NCBI GenBank assembly: GCA_010093605.1
Contig: MU004184.1
Coordinates: forward strand, 1,197,897 to 1,261,896
Source: Lophium mytilinum
Taxonomy: Eukaryota; Ascomycota; Dothideomycetes; Mytilinidiales; Mytilinidiaceae
Direction: 5' to 3'
DNA length: 64,000 nucleotides
Part shown: one piece after another, positions 49,072-59,635 of the stretch
How positions within the stretch are numbered: position 1 is the stretch's first letter
Layout: each line of letters begins with the position of its first letter
Translations under genes and position numbers: made by a program
The notes under the pieces: model-generated
Seen by the model: the letters and a program-made list of their open reading frames with translations, nothing else
What the model was told of the DNA's origin: nothing
Databases searched by the model: none

Positions 49072-49837
49072 TATTAATGTTGATGCAGCACGCTGGAACT
49101 GATGTACTAGGCGTTTGGGATTCGGTTTAATGCATTGGGCGGCGTTATTGCATTCGGGGATACGGGACTCTGCGCTATGATATCCGTCGAGTGAATAGAA
49201 ACAAGAGCTTTGTTACCCATATATCTGAAGACTTTGTTGCAAAAGCCTTCCGGTAATATAGCTATACCACGTACTTCTATTGATTTTATAGTCTTGAACT
49301 GTCCAAAAGTCGATCATTTCGAAGTATCGATTAGCTAGCCATACTGCGCTGCCTCGGCGGCGTTATCCTCAAGACTTATGAACAGCTTCGTAACCGACTG
49401 GAGTCGTTTGTTACGTTTGTCAGCTTTGTAATCGGGTTCTGTGCCTTCGGGAGCGGATTCTCCAAGACATCCGATAATCCCTGCCGCTGGTCAAAGCTTC
49501 AATAGCTTCAACATTTTGCTTGTCAACATTGGAAATCCACTGCGAATTGCGAGGAGTTGCTAAGCTAAACTGACTCCAAGACTCCTTCGGCAAGGTAATA
49601 GGTACAGCTATAAGGCCACCCACTACGTTAGCCTCAACTCATCTGACTAACCCTTGGTGCTGACCTTCACTAATTTGTTGATCCTTCCTGCCGCGCTTCG
49701 GGCCCCCTCAACTCCACTGCTAATATAAAACGGCATCCCCCCCAACAGCAAACGCTGCTTGTACCACCATCCTCCTCAACACCACACAGCAAGCCCCAAC
49801 TACAGCCCCACTACCTACCACCCATCAATCGCACAGC
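49072..49837. other. Intergenic, promoter of the AIF-like gene
   Basis: TATAAAACGG near 49725 is a possible TATA box, followed by a C/A-rich leader typical of highly expressed fungal genes. Nothing else was recognised. Confidence 0.5.
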
Positions 49838-51037
49838 ATGTCTGCTCGAACAGTCCTAGTGATTGGAGGTAGCTGGGCCGGTATCAGCACGAGCCATTAC
49901 GCTCTCAAGCACATCCTACCGACACTCCCCAAGGACGATAACTTCACCTACAATGTCACGATGGTCACTCCCTCGGAGGAGTTCTACTGGCGAGTTGCAG
50001 GTCCCCGTGCCTGTCTCTCCGGGGAGGCTCTTCCTGAGAGCAAGTACCTGTACCCCATCAAGAAGGAGTTTGCCAAGTATGGCGACAGCTTCAAATTTGT
50101 TAAGGGTACAGCTACGGCACTCGACACCGCCGCCCGCACTGTCACCGTCTCCACTGGCGGCGCTCCCGAATCCATCCCATACTACGCTCTGATCCTCGCC
50201 GTGGGCACCCACACTCCAGCCCCCTTCCTATCCCTCCAGACCGACTCCGACGCTGTGAAGACCGACCTCGACAACTTCCGCAAGGCGCTCCCGAACGCAA
50301 AGACTATCGTAATTGGAGGTGGTGGGCCTGTCGGCGTCGAGGTCGCCGGCGAGATTGCGGAGTATCTCAACGGCACCGCAGGCTGGTTTGCGCCGGCCAA
50401 GCCAGCTCACCCCAAGGCCCAACTCACCCTTGTCTGCGCCGACAAGAAGCTGCTGCCCGTCCTCCGGGAAGCTCTCGCCAAGACGGCCGAGAAGTATCTC
50501 AATAGGGTTGGCTGTGATGTTGTCTACGGCACCCGCGTTGAGTCCACAACTCAGACTGCCGACGGCAAAACTACTGTCTCTCTCAGCGGCGGCAAGACCC
50601 TCGAAACGGACCTATACATCGACGCCACCGGTGCACGCCCGAACACCGGCTTCCTCCCGAAAACCATCCTCAATGAAAAGGGCTACGTCGATAGCGACAA
50701 GACCCTGCGCGTCACCGCTGCCGGCGAGCGTGTCTACGTCCTCGGCGACTGTGGTTCCTACACCCGTGGCGGCATCATAGATATGTGGGACGCGCTTCCG
50801 GTTGTGGTGGCCAACCTGAAGAAAGATCTCAGCGGCGCTGAAGTACCGGATAAGGAGTACAAGGCCAACCTCACAGAGACCCAGGTCGTACCAGTTGGCA
50901 AGAGCAAAGGCGTTGGTGCTTTCGCCGGCTGGAAGCTCCCCTCGATGATGGTGGTCATGATCAAGGGTAAGGACTATATGGCAAACTTGGCGCCCCCAAT
51001 TGTCAGCGGCAAGCAGTGGGACAAGGCTTTCAAGTGA
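49838..51037 (+). CDS. AIF/AMID-type FAD-dependent NAD(P)H oxidoreductase
   Basis: Single exon, 399 aa, start MSARTVLVIGGSWAGIS with the FAD-binding dinucleotide fold. A second nucleotide fold follows at TIVIGGGGPVGVEVAGEIAE (about residues 152-171). LYIDATGARPNTGFLP and VYVLGDCGSY are the usual ATG and GD motifs of the pyridine-nucleotide disulfide reductase family. No signal peptide or CxxC redox pair is present. The family includes AMID/FSP1, which reduce quinones. Codon use is strongly biased to C-ending codons, so the gene is probably well expressed. It lies 766 bp downstream of the metalloreductase in the same direction; a link to metal handling is possible but unproven. Confidence 0.92.
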   Translation: MSARTVLVIGGSWAGISTSHYALKHILPTLPKDDNFTYNVTMVTPSEEFYWRVAGPRACLSGEALPESKYLYPIKKEFAKYGDSFKFVKGTATALDTAARTVTVSTGGAPESIPYYALILAVGTHTPAPFLSLQTDSDAVKTDLDNFRKALPNAKTIVIGGGGPVGVEVAGEIAEYLNGTAGWFAPAKPAHPKAQLTLVCADKKLLPVLREALAKTAEKYLNRVGCDVVYGTRVESTTQTADGKTTVSLSGGKTLETDLYIDATGARPNTGFLPKTILNEKGYVDSDKTLRVTAAGERVYVLGDCGSYTRGGIIDMWDALPVVVANLKKDLSGAEVPDKEYKANLTETQVVPVGKSKGVGAFAGWKLPSMMVVMIKGKDYMANLAPPIVSGKQWDKAFK

Positions 51038-52142
51038 GTGGGACGGATCCGCTCGAAGTGGTTGGAAAGAGACCCTATTTGAGGGTGTGTTCGGTGGTAT
51101 GTGGTAATGTGCTCAGTTATGTCCTGAGCGACATCGAGAAGATGTCAAAAGGGGGGTGGTAGGCGGATAGTGGTCACGATACCCGGTGCGGAGCATTTGG
51201 AGTTTTCCTCGGAAAGGTTCGAGGGGGCCGTTTTGGTCCCTGCTGTGTGCCTCCTGAGCTTTTTAGGAATCCCATAGCATACCTTTGTAGCGCTGGGTTG
51301 CTGGTGCGGGTATACCAATCCGCTGTGATTAGTTTAGAAGGAATTCAGAATCTCCCGAACTCAAGGTGTGCTCTTCGCAAAAAAGATGGCCCCCGGCATG
51401 CACTCATTTGATATGCACTCATTTCGACATGGTAACGGCGTTTGGGGTAGCCCAGCGAGCTCACAGCATGTTCGGAAATGCTAGAGAACAACCTTAGAAG
51501 GCTTACCGATTTTTCGAAATTTTTCAAAGCATAGGCGAACATACTTTTGAATAGTCTCTAAGAAATAGTCACGGTTTTTGAATCTCTTAGGCGGGAGTCT
51601 TCCAACTACGAAGGTCAGGAAGATGGTGTCCAATGTGCTGCTATAGAACTTTATAACGTGTGCTAGTCAAGAGTTCATGAATACAGTGCAGTCTTCTTAC
51701 GCCTTGAAAATTCACATAGGTGTGCCAAGACAAAATCTATATTGCGTCTAATGCCAGCTTCGCACAGCTTTTGTCCGAAATGGCAAGTCGGTCTTTGGCA
51801 AAACGCGAGATAACAGGTAGCTTGAGGTATTATACCTCCCGCTCACACTCATCCTGCCATTACAAAATATGTGAGGTCCTCACCTGTGAATGTTAGAATT
51901 TAGCGAGTTGAGGCACACAAACTGTGTGGCCCGGGCAGCCGAAGGCCGATCATCACGAACCAACCTCAGCACCTCGCACCGCCCGCCAGCCTCCATCCTA
52001 CAACTCTCAAGGTACGCCTCACCGCCCTTTCCCTACCTCGCATCGACTCAATCCGATACCCGAGAAGCTTTCTCAAACGTCTCGCTAATTCTCTGCCACG
52101 ACACAGCTCCTCCAACCCTTCTCTTCTTCATCAACCGCAAAT
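51038..52142. other. Intergenic, no gene seen
   Basis: Holds the 3' end of the AIF-like gene and the EGD1 promoter. There is a near-perfect short duplication CACTCATTT(G/C)ATATGCACTCATTTCGA near 51401-51429. No domain-bearing frame was found. Confidence 0.5.
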
Positions 52143-53063
52143 ATGGATCAGGCCAAGCTGGCGCGGATGCAGGCTTCGGTGCGAATTGGTGAGTTTAAGC
52201 CCAAGGTTCCATCATCTTGATGGAGTTCCAACGCTGTTCTGTGAGCTTTTGGAGATGAACAATACTAATGCGAGTGACTAGGGTAAGCAACTCTTCCACT
52301 CCTCGAAACTTCGTCTCGAATACCTCCGAATCTCCGACTCCGACTCTACATATCCCTTCGGGACCCTCGAAAATCTGCGGTTGCGGTTCTGGGTTCTATA
52401 ATGGAGCGAAGAGGTTGAAGCAGCTTACGAAGTGAAGAGCACGAATGGCTAACGAATCCGGCGTATAGTGGAAAAGGCACCCCGCGCCGGAAGGTTAAGA
52501 AGGTCCACAAGAGCGCTGGCACCGACGACAAGAAGCTGCAGACGAGCTTGAAAAAGCTGAATGTGCAGCCAATTCAGGCGATTGAGGAGGTCAACATGTT
52601 CAAAAGCGACGGGAATGTCATCCACTTTTCTGCGCCAAAGGGTTAGTTTGATTCTTTCCCTACATCTGCTCAGGAAATCTCTAGGGCTGGATGAGCTACA
52701 AAAGGGAGATGTTGGCGAGAGCCGCGGGTCAATGTCTTGAATCCCATCCATGTCGACATACGACGGGCGCTTGCAGAATCTAGATTGCTAACTATCTTCA
52801 CCACAGTCCATGCGTCCGTCCCCGCAAACACCTTCGCCATCTACGGCCAAGGCGAAGACAAGGAGCTCACGGAGCTCGTCCCCGGTATCCTCAACCAATT
52901 GGGGCCGGATTCGCTGGCGTCGCTGCGCAAGCTCGCCGAGAGCTACCAGAGCATGCAGAAGGAGAAGGGCGAGGACGGCGAGAAGGGTGAAGATGATGAT
53001 GATGACGACATCCCGGAGCTGGTCGAGGGCGACAACTTCGAGTCGAAGGGGGAGGTCGAGTAG
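52143..53063 (+). CDS. EGD1: Nascent polypeptide-associated complex subunit beta (BTF3/Egd1)
   Basis: Exons 52143-52188, 52282 (one nucleotide), 52469-52641 and 52807-53063, giving 158 aa. The product [39 protein letters not shown], ...[17 protein letters not shown] is the conserved NAC-beta sequence; the NAC domain is near 35-100 and an acidic tail ends it ([17 protein letters not shown]). Joining exon 1 straight to 52469 breaks frame; adding the single G at 52282 restores exactly RIGGKG. Each flanking intron has its own signals: GTGAGT..TACTAAT..CTAG (52189-52281) and GTAAGC..GCTAAC..ATAG (52283-52468). The third intron is 52642-52806 (GTTAGT..ACAG). NAC binds ribosomes and shields nascent chains. 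Confidence 0.93.
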
Positions 53064-54376
53064 AGGACGGGATCTAGGTTAGATGCACACATACTGGAAC
53101 CCACAAGTTTGCGCATTGGGGCACTCCAGCAACTTACTGCTGGTAAGGGAAAGCGAAAACTGGGAATATCACCATACTCTTTCTTTCTGGCCTCTCTTAG
53201 CTGGTCCAACCACTGCTCTGCTCTCCTCTAGTTGTGCTCGGTGGTGTATCTAACTTTCAGTGCCTTTTTCGTTCATAGGATGGGTGTTTCTATTGAGCTG
53301 ATGTTTTCTTGGCTCAGGCGTTGAACGAAAAAGTGCATATGTTATATTACGCATTCGGAGTCCACGACCACCCTTTCTCACTGCTGCATGGATTCGTTTT
53401 GCTGTTAGCCTCGCTCCGTGAATCCTAACAGCTATTTGACAGAGCAAGTAAAGGGGCATGTTCTTTGAGCGCTCTTAGCATTACTTTTATTTGACTGAGC
53501 AATTACTCCCAGGTATATATATGTATTGAGGTGTCTCTGCAGCAAGCGTCTTGATGCTCGCAATCAAGTCACTAGTGCAGGGCTGCACCAGATAAAGAGC
53601 TCCGGAAGTCTACCATGGACAACGCGATACACTCTCTTCCATCCGAATCTTCTACCATCCACCTTAATGCTTCGTTCACGCGGTCTAAATGGCCCTTTGC
53701 GTTAATATGAATGTAGCAGGCTATTATGCTAATTGTATAAGTGTCGAGGTGGCGCTGAAGTGCCGTTCAACTCAGGCGGTAGCTGTGGCGAGGCCGCGTT
53801 GTTTGATGCGTACGTGGACAACAGCCACAGCCTGTTGTGTCAAAGCCTGAAGATGAAGCCTTAGTAGGCATCAGCTTGCGAAATCTGCTATCGGCATTGT
53901 TGTTAGGACTGATGTTGCCGAATTGTCAAGATTGAAATAGCAGCGCCCCGAGATGGTGGGTGACGTTGGAGAGTCAATAACACTCCGTCGCAGGCGAAAT
54001 TAGATACAAGGCCTTTGAGAGAATGTCCAGGGTAGGTATGAGTTTGGGTTAATGGAATCCGACAGACGGGGTTCGACGTCTTGGCAGCTGACTTCAAGTG
54101 CGCGGCTCAAAGCCACAGCTCCACATCCCAGTTGCTGCCCACGCCCAACCTCCAGGTACACCAGCGGCCTTCCCCATTCTTCCGTGGAGCAGTGATTTAC
54201 CCTCTCCAGCTAATCATTAATCCACCGCCGACTCGGTCCTCGCTGCTGGCGGCCTCGCATCGCCTGCTCGTTCCATGCGCTGTACCTGCCAGGCCTCACC
54301 CCTCCCGTTCTTCCAACACTCGCCGCAACCCTCGAGATTACCACGTCAGAGACTGTAATCGACCACACTCGACACC
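53064..54376. other. Intergenic, EGD1 3' side and LAS17 promoter
   Basis: No supported gene. The leader before 54377 is C/T-rich. The short frames at 53250-53459 and 54081-54479 lack domains. Confidence 0.5.
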
Positions 54377-56441
54377 ATGCCTTCGATACTCAATGACGAC
54401 GATAAGCAGACGGTCAAGCGGACCGTGCCCAAAGCTTCGAACAAGATCCATGCCGTCGCCGTTGCGAAGCTCTATGTAGCCTATCCGAACCAGCAAAGAT
54501 GGACATTCACGGGGCTGCAAGGAGCAGCAGTGTTGGCGAACGATCTGGTCGGGAACACTTTCTGGATCAAGATGGTTGATGTTTCGGTAGGTTGATGAGC
54601 AATTGTATGCTGTACACCGCAAGAGATGTGCTGATAGCCCCAGCCTGCCAACCGTGGAGTGATATGGGACCAAGAAATATATGACTCTTTTTCCTACAAC
54701 CAGGACCGGGTTTTCTTCCATACTTTCGAGCTGGAAGATTGTCTCGCCGGACTGTCATTTGCGGACGAGAAGGAGGCTAAAACGTTCAAGAAGAAGATGG
54801 ATGATCGGGAGAAGAATGCGCATAAAAATACTAAGTCGAAGCCGTTTGGGTCTGCTATGAACACTGCGGCCTCGAATGGAGGCGGGAACGGCGGAGGGAA
54901 ATCACACGGCCTTCTAGGTGGTCTGTTTGGCCACAGACATTCGTCCGCCTCGCATCATCCTCCGGCGCAGTCGATTATACCACCCAAGGAATTCGCTGTA
55001 ACCTCTCCTACTCAACATAGCCACTCCAACGCTGCAAGTAGCCGAAATTCAGCAAGTGAACTTACGGATCCGACCTTGGTGAAGGAATTGCTGGCAATGG
55101 GCATCACAGAAGACCAGATTGAAGAGAACGCAGACTTCATCAAAATGTACATTGAGCAGCGGAAGGCGCAAGAGAATGTAGAAGATAGTGCTGCGGAACG
55201 ACGATCAAGGGCTCCACCGCCTCCGCCACCAAGTGCACCACCCAAAGCAAACGCCCTAAGTCCGCAGAACACGGGATCATCGAGAAGAGGACCGCCTCCA
55301 GCCCCTCCGCCAGCACGAAGGACTAAGACTGACGCCCTCCCCTCGGCATCACCAGCTAGCCCGGCACCTTCTCCACCTCGCCAAGCCTCTCCTCCTGCAC
55401 CACCAGGCCCCAGATTCCGTGCTCCTCCTCCAATTGCAGACGCTGGCAAATTCGCGCACACGAACGCGCCTCCACCTCCATCGAGAGCGAGAGCTGAATC
55501 CAACACAGTGGCGAATCCAGGGCCCCCACCACCTCCCAGACCGCCAAAGACGCCGATGGAAGATGCTCCAGAGCCAGGACACAGGTTTGGCGTACCACCT
55601 CCTTTCGCAGGCTCCAGGGCTCCGGCAAACCCACCTCCTCCGCCAAGTCGTGGACCTGTTCCTCCACCACCACCAGCTCGAGAAACTTCAACAACACATG
55701 TCCCACCACCGCCAACTCGACAGACTGCACCTGCACACATTCCGCCGCCACCATTGCCTCCGAAGACATCCTCGGCGCCTCCACCATTGCCGCCCTCGAA
55801 CAATGGGCCCCCGCAACCGCCTCCGTTACCTCCCTCATCTACTCGACATGTTCCTCCTCCGCCATCAAGCCACGCACCACCTCCGCCCTCTCGGGATATC
55901 CCTCCGCCTCCCCCCATGCCTGCCAGCTCGATTCCTCCTCCCCCTCCCATGCCCGCGAGTTCAATCCCGCCCCCTCCACCTATGCCGCACTCAGCAGTCC
56001 CTCCGCCACCTCCTATGCCCAATTCTTCCGTTCCTCCTCCGCCGCCAATGCCACCTGGAAGTGGTCCGCCACCACCACCTCCCATGCCCGGCGCGCCTGC
56101 AGCCCAGGGCCTGCCCAAAAGAGCTCCTGTTGTCGACAACCTACTTGCAGATATCCGCGGCGGCGCTAGACTCAAGAGAGTCAGCTCTCAAGAAAAGCGG
56201 GATCGAAGTGCCGCCCTGGTGCCCGGTGGCGACACGGCGGCTGCTGGGGGCGCGGCCGGTGGAGCTGCTCCGAATGCTGCAGAGGGAGGCTTGGCTGGGG
56301 CACTGGCGAGTGCGCTTGCGGCGAGGAAGGCGAAGGTCAGCCATAGTGGTAAGGTTTACCCTTTTCTATTGACTTCATTTTCTTTTAAGGAAAAGGCGCT
56401 AATACCTTGCAGATGACGAAGATGAGAAGGATGATTGGTGA
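54377..56441 (+). CDS. LAS17: WASP-family actin nucleation promoter Las17
   Basis: Three exons: 54377-54586, 54644-56348 and 56413-56441, giving 647 aa. WH1 domain: MPSILNDDDKQTVKRTVP, KIHAVAVAKLYVAYP, WTFTGLQGAAVLANDLVG, VIWDQEIYDSFSYNQDRVFF and FELEDCLAGLSFADEKEA. Then come a basic Gly/His stretch and LVKELLAMGITEDQIEEN (GBD-like helix). About 270 residues of polyproline follow, with repeated PPPPPMPASSI units. The WH2 domain is VDNLLADIRGGARLKRV. The last exon adds only the acidic tail (DDEDEKDDW), which recruits Arp2/3; without that splice the tail is lost. It starts actin assembly at endocytic sites. Intron 1 (GTAGGT..CCAG) joins DVS to PANRGVIW as in other fungi. Confidence 0.96.
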
Positions 56442-57065
56442 GAGCTTGAAGATGGGAGAATGGCAATTGGATCGTTTTTGTTGCTTTGCGTGGAAAATGG
56501 TTTTAGGGGGAACCATTGGCAAGTACTGAGATCGAATCTTAACATGGTTCGAGTTTTTGATACCGCTGGGTTAGGCGTGATGAGGCATGCCCGGAGGTAG
56601 CGATGCGAGTGACGTGCTCGCCAATCCGGCTGAACGGCGCTATTGGGGATGGTATGAGTCTTTTAGCCTCTATTAGGGAGATTAAAGGAAGTGGTGGAGC
56701 TCAAAGTAGTAGTCTTTGACTCCTAGACTTCTATCTAAGTTGACCATGAATCTAGCTTTTCATGTTGCTCTCTTGACTGCTGATACGCTATACGTTAACA
56801 TCTATCGATACGTCTATCATCAAACGGGTATTCCCCGAGATTGCAATCTGCCTTACAAAGCCGACACATGAAAAGTACAGTCGAGGAGCCCCTGTAACTT
56901 GTAGTCACACGTGATGTGATGGAAGGGCTTGATTCACAGTGCATGCGGCGAGGTAAATCCTGAGCCTACTAGCTATCTTGAGTACGTGGTAACTTGATTC
57001 ACTCGTTCCAACGCTATCGACTTTGACATCCAAAATTCAAAGCTTTTAATTCACGCACAGAACAG
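56442..57065. other. Intergenic, no gene seen
   Basis: 3' flank of LAS17 and the upstream side of the decayed gene at 57.07 kb. No repeats, RNA genes or domain-bearing frames were seen. Confidence 0.5.
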
Positions 57066-57768
57066 ACATCTAGCCAACTCTCAAGAAAGTCAACTCTCCT
57101 CCAAACACTTGCGCTTTGCACCATCTCGACTGCCTTTGCCCACCAAAAGCTCATAGCCCACGTCCAAGTCATGGCTGCAGTAGAGGGCGCGCTCACAGTT
57201 CCCGGACACAATAATGCTATGCACGGCCCAATTCCCAAGGCCTCGCGACTGTTTAAAATTGAGCTGCTCGAGATTGCTCCGTCACCCATCCCCACGTAAG
57301 TTAATAGCGTCATGCTAGACCATGATTAAGATAAGTAGGTCACAACTAATGGAATAATCAAAGCGACCGAATCTTCTTCACGCTCCTCCGGGGCACTATT
57401 TTTCCCATCCAAGACAAAGGACTCGGCCGATCTTGACAAACTCCTTGCCAACGCGACCCTCACTCTAACTATGTCCGCTGTTCTAGCAAATGGTGAGGTT
57501 GAGGACCCGCAGAGCTACACTGCACCGCTGCCAACTACGGGATATAGCCTCGGAGGCCAACTCTCGATCCGCAATTCCACGGGCGCCTAAACGGAGCATC
57601 TGAGTAGTAGCGGCCACAATGATATCATAACCGATTGTCAGCTTCCGACTTGGTTGATTAAGACCGGGACGTGGACGTTTGAGATTGTTGCTGAGCTTGG
57701 AGATGGGACTTGTTTGTTTGCAATAGCCTTGACGCAGTGGTTGGAGGGCGGGGGCGGGAAGTGGTAAG
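57066..57768 (+). pseudogene. Broken gene for a small secreted protein of unknown function
   Basis: Plus-strand reading shows a leader-like stretch (LQTLALCTISTAFA) followed by VEGALTVPGHNNAMHG and SRLFKIELLEIAPSPIP. There is a plausible intron (GTAAGT..AAAG, 57296-57360). Then come DRIFFTLLRGTIFP, LLANATLTLTMSA, VEDPQSYTAPLPTTGYSLGG, DIITDCQLPTWLIKTGTWTF and CLFAIALTQWLEGG. The pieces look like one conserved secreted protein with several Cys, but they lie in more than one frame and no start codon is evident. About three breaks are visible, so it is a relic. I do not recognise the family with certainty. Confidence 0.55.
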
Positions 57769-58161
57769 AGTACGACTACTGTAGTAAGCAGCACCTCGAG
57801 TCAACTTCGAAACTAGTTCTACCAGTATCCTCGAACGCAACTTTGATGACTGAACGGTGTCTAGTGCAAATCAGCGTGAACATTCTGTAATTCCCCATCT
57901 TCTGTGACAGATACTGCGTAGGACCCGGGCCTGAGCCGAACTCAGCCACAGCAGCGCGAGATCATGTGAGCAGGATGGGTTGCGTAAGGTGATATTGGGG
58001 TTAAGAAATAGGAATACGATGATAGTGTGGAAAAAAAGCCATGATGGGGCGTCTAGAAACAAGCTATTCTAGCCTCAACACTTCGACTGACTGCGAATCG
58101 CTACATTGACGATATTGTCTGGTGTAGGTTGGGACACAAGCCTTGCCATTCACTACCTACA
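57769..58161. other. Intergenic, no gene seen
   Basis: 3' flank of the RapZ-domain gene and of the decayed gene. No features were recognised. Confidence 0.5.
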
Positions 58162-58797
58162 TCAATCACCATCATCCCCACCTTGGTGCCTACTCCCCTG
58201 CCTCGCAACTCTCCACTGCCCCTTCTGCTGCGCCCTCACACCGCTCGACCGCTTCTTGTCGACATCGCGGTGCACAACCTGAACCCGCCAATCGCCGGGC
58301 CACTCCTGGCGTGCGAGCTCTTCGACGAAAGCAACACTACGGTGGTGGCCGAGAGCGCAGTTGCAGCCCACTCGTAGAACTGGACCATCGGGGTCTTCGT
58401 CTAACGACTCTACGTTGATCGAATCGCCGTCGTCGTCGTCGTTTGCTTCTTCTTCTTCTTCTTCTTCTTCTTCTTCCGCCTCAATTGGTGCATTTGAAAC
58501 GGCATCGATCTTCCCCTGCATCGCACTTTCAATCTCACCCTTCACCTCCTCCAGCTTCCGCGTGAACCGCGCATCTCCGAGAAGATGCGCGCGTAGCCGT
58601 TTTGAGCGGCCGTCGTGGGCGTCGCGCACGCTTTTGGGAGGGTTGGGGATGGTGCGGAGGTCAAACTTGAAGTCTGGGGGTGGGTTGAGAGGCGGGGTGC
58701 GGCCGTGAGAGTAGATGATGAGAAGAGGAGAGCTAATTGTAGGGTTTATGCCGCTGGCTGGAGTTGAGTTCGGCGGAGTAATCGATGTGGTGGCCAT
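58162..58797 (-). CDS. RapZ C-terminal-domain-like protein
   Basis: Single exon, 211 aa, start MATTSITPPNSTPASG. The core is IIYSHGRTPPLNPPPDFKFD, LRTIPNPPKSVRDAHDGRSK, then RVGCNCALGHHRSVAFVEEL and WRVQVVHRDVDKKRSSG. HRSV..EEL with HRDVD is the pattern of the C-terminal (RNA-adaptor) half of bacterial RapZ, also present in fungi as small stand-alone proteins. The N-terminal P-loop half of RapZ is missing. A run of ten Glu (CTT repeat at 58447-58473 on the plus strand) and a DDDD stretch interrupt the domain near residue 110 and may vary in length between strains. The C-terminal end is basic and Gln/Arg-rich. The role in fungi is unknown. Confidence 0.85.
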   Translation of the reverse strand: MATTSITPPNSTPASGINPTISSPLLIIYSHGRTPPLNPPPDFKFDLRTIPNPPKSVRDAHDGRSKRLRAHLLGDARFTRKLEEVKGEIESAMQGKIDAVSNAPIEAEEEEEEEEEEANDDDDGDSINVESLDEDPDGPVLRVGCNCALGHHRSVAFVEELARQEWPGDWRVQVVHRDVDKKRSSGVRAQQKGQWRVARQGSRHQGGDDGD

Positions 58798-59635
58798 TTT
58801 GGGATAGATGTATTTTTGTTAGTGTTCGAGGGAGGTGAGATTGTGATTGTGTATGCTAAGGGTGGGATGGCATTGGTTGGCTGTTCTGATGAGCTTTGCA
58901 GGTGCGTTATTGTGGTCAGGTTTATGTCAAGACGGTTTGTTGAAGGCCTTTCGTCGTGCACTTAAGGTCGTGCTTGAAAGCATGTAGTTAGTCCATGTCT
59001 TTGGTCGTCACGCGAAGTTCGAAGTTCGGCGAGTTGCTATAGTGAATGATGACAAAGCATATCCAAAGAGGCAGGTCAACGTCCACGCTTCCAGATCCAC
59101 CACTCACAACGAGCAAAACATGGAAGCCTGATCGCTTAAGCTCAGTCTGCCATTGCTAGAACTAACTGGCCATGGCGTGACGCACAGCGTGGACATCGGA
59201 GCTTAACCCCCTGACTACGGACTGGACTGAAAGGCGCTACTAATTCCGACTCCGATGTAACCACAGCCCTTTTCACTATAAGATTTCAGGCATCACTTGG
59301 AGACGCGTAGGCCTTCTGTATCGCTTCATTTCCTATTTCGTCTCTTTCCACAATAACCAAGAAAGAAACAAGGCAGCGATTCGCCCGCTCAGAAGACGTA
59401 CGAAGGCAGCCACGAAAGCACCCACGACTTTATCTATCTCCTTCCTATTCTCGTTCTATATTCCCCATCCTTACCTCTCCTTTCAATCATAAAAGAAGCC
59501 ACCTAGAACCCTCATAGCACCCTGACAAAACATATCACAAAAGAACCTCATACTCCTTCCCCCATCCATCCCAACTCTTCAAACGCAAACTCGCAAGCAC
59601 ACTCCGCGTCACCTTCCCCCCTATTCGCCCTCATA
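58798..59635. other. Divergent promoter region RapZ-like / GNAT
   Basis: About 0.84 kb between divergent starts. A long C/T-rich leader (59330-59630) precedes the GNAT gene. No ORF or repeat was recognised. Confidence 0.5.

Noticed and set aside
49838-51037. AIF-like gene as a fourth member of the copper cluster
   Set aside because: Adjacent and co-directional, but no copper motif in its upstream DNA and no known copper role for the family; kept as a neighbour only.
55012-56175. 387-codon minus-strand ORF rich in Gly
   Set aside because: It is the antisense of the LAS17 polyproline region; CCN codons read backwards give GGN without stops. No domain and no splice context.
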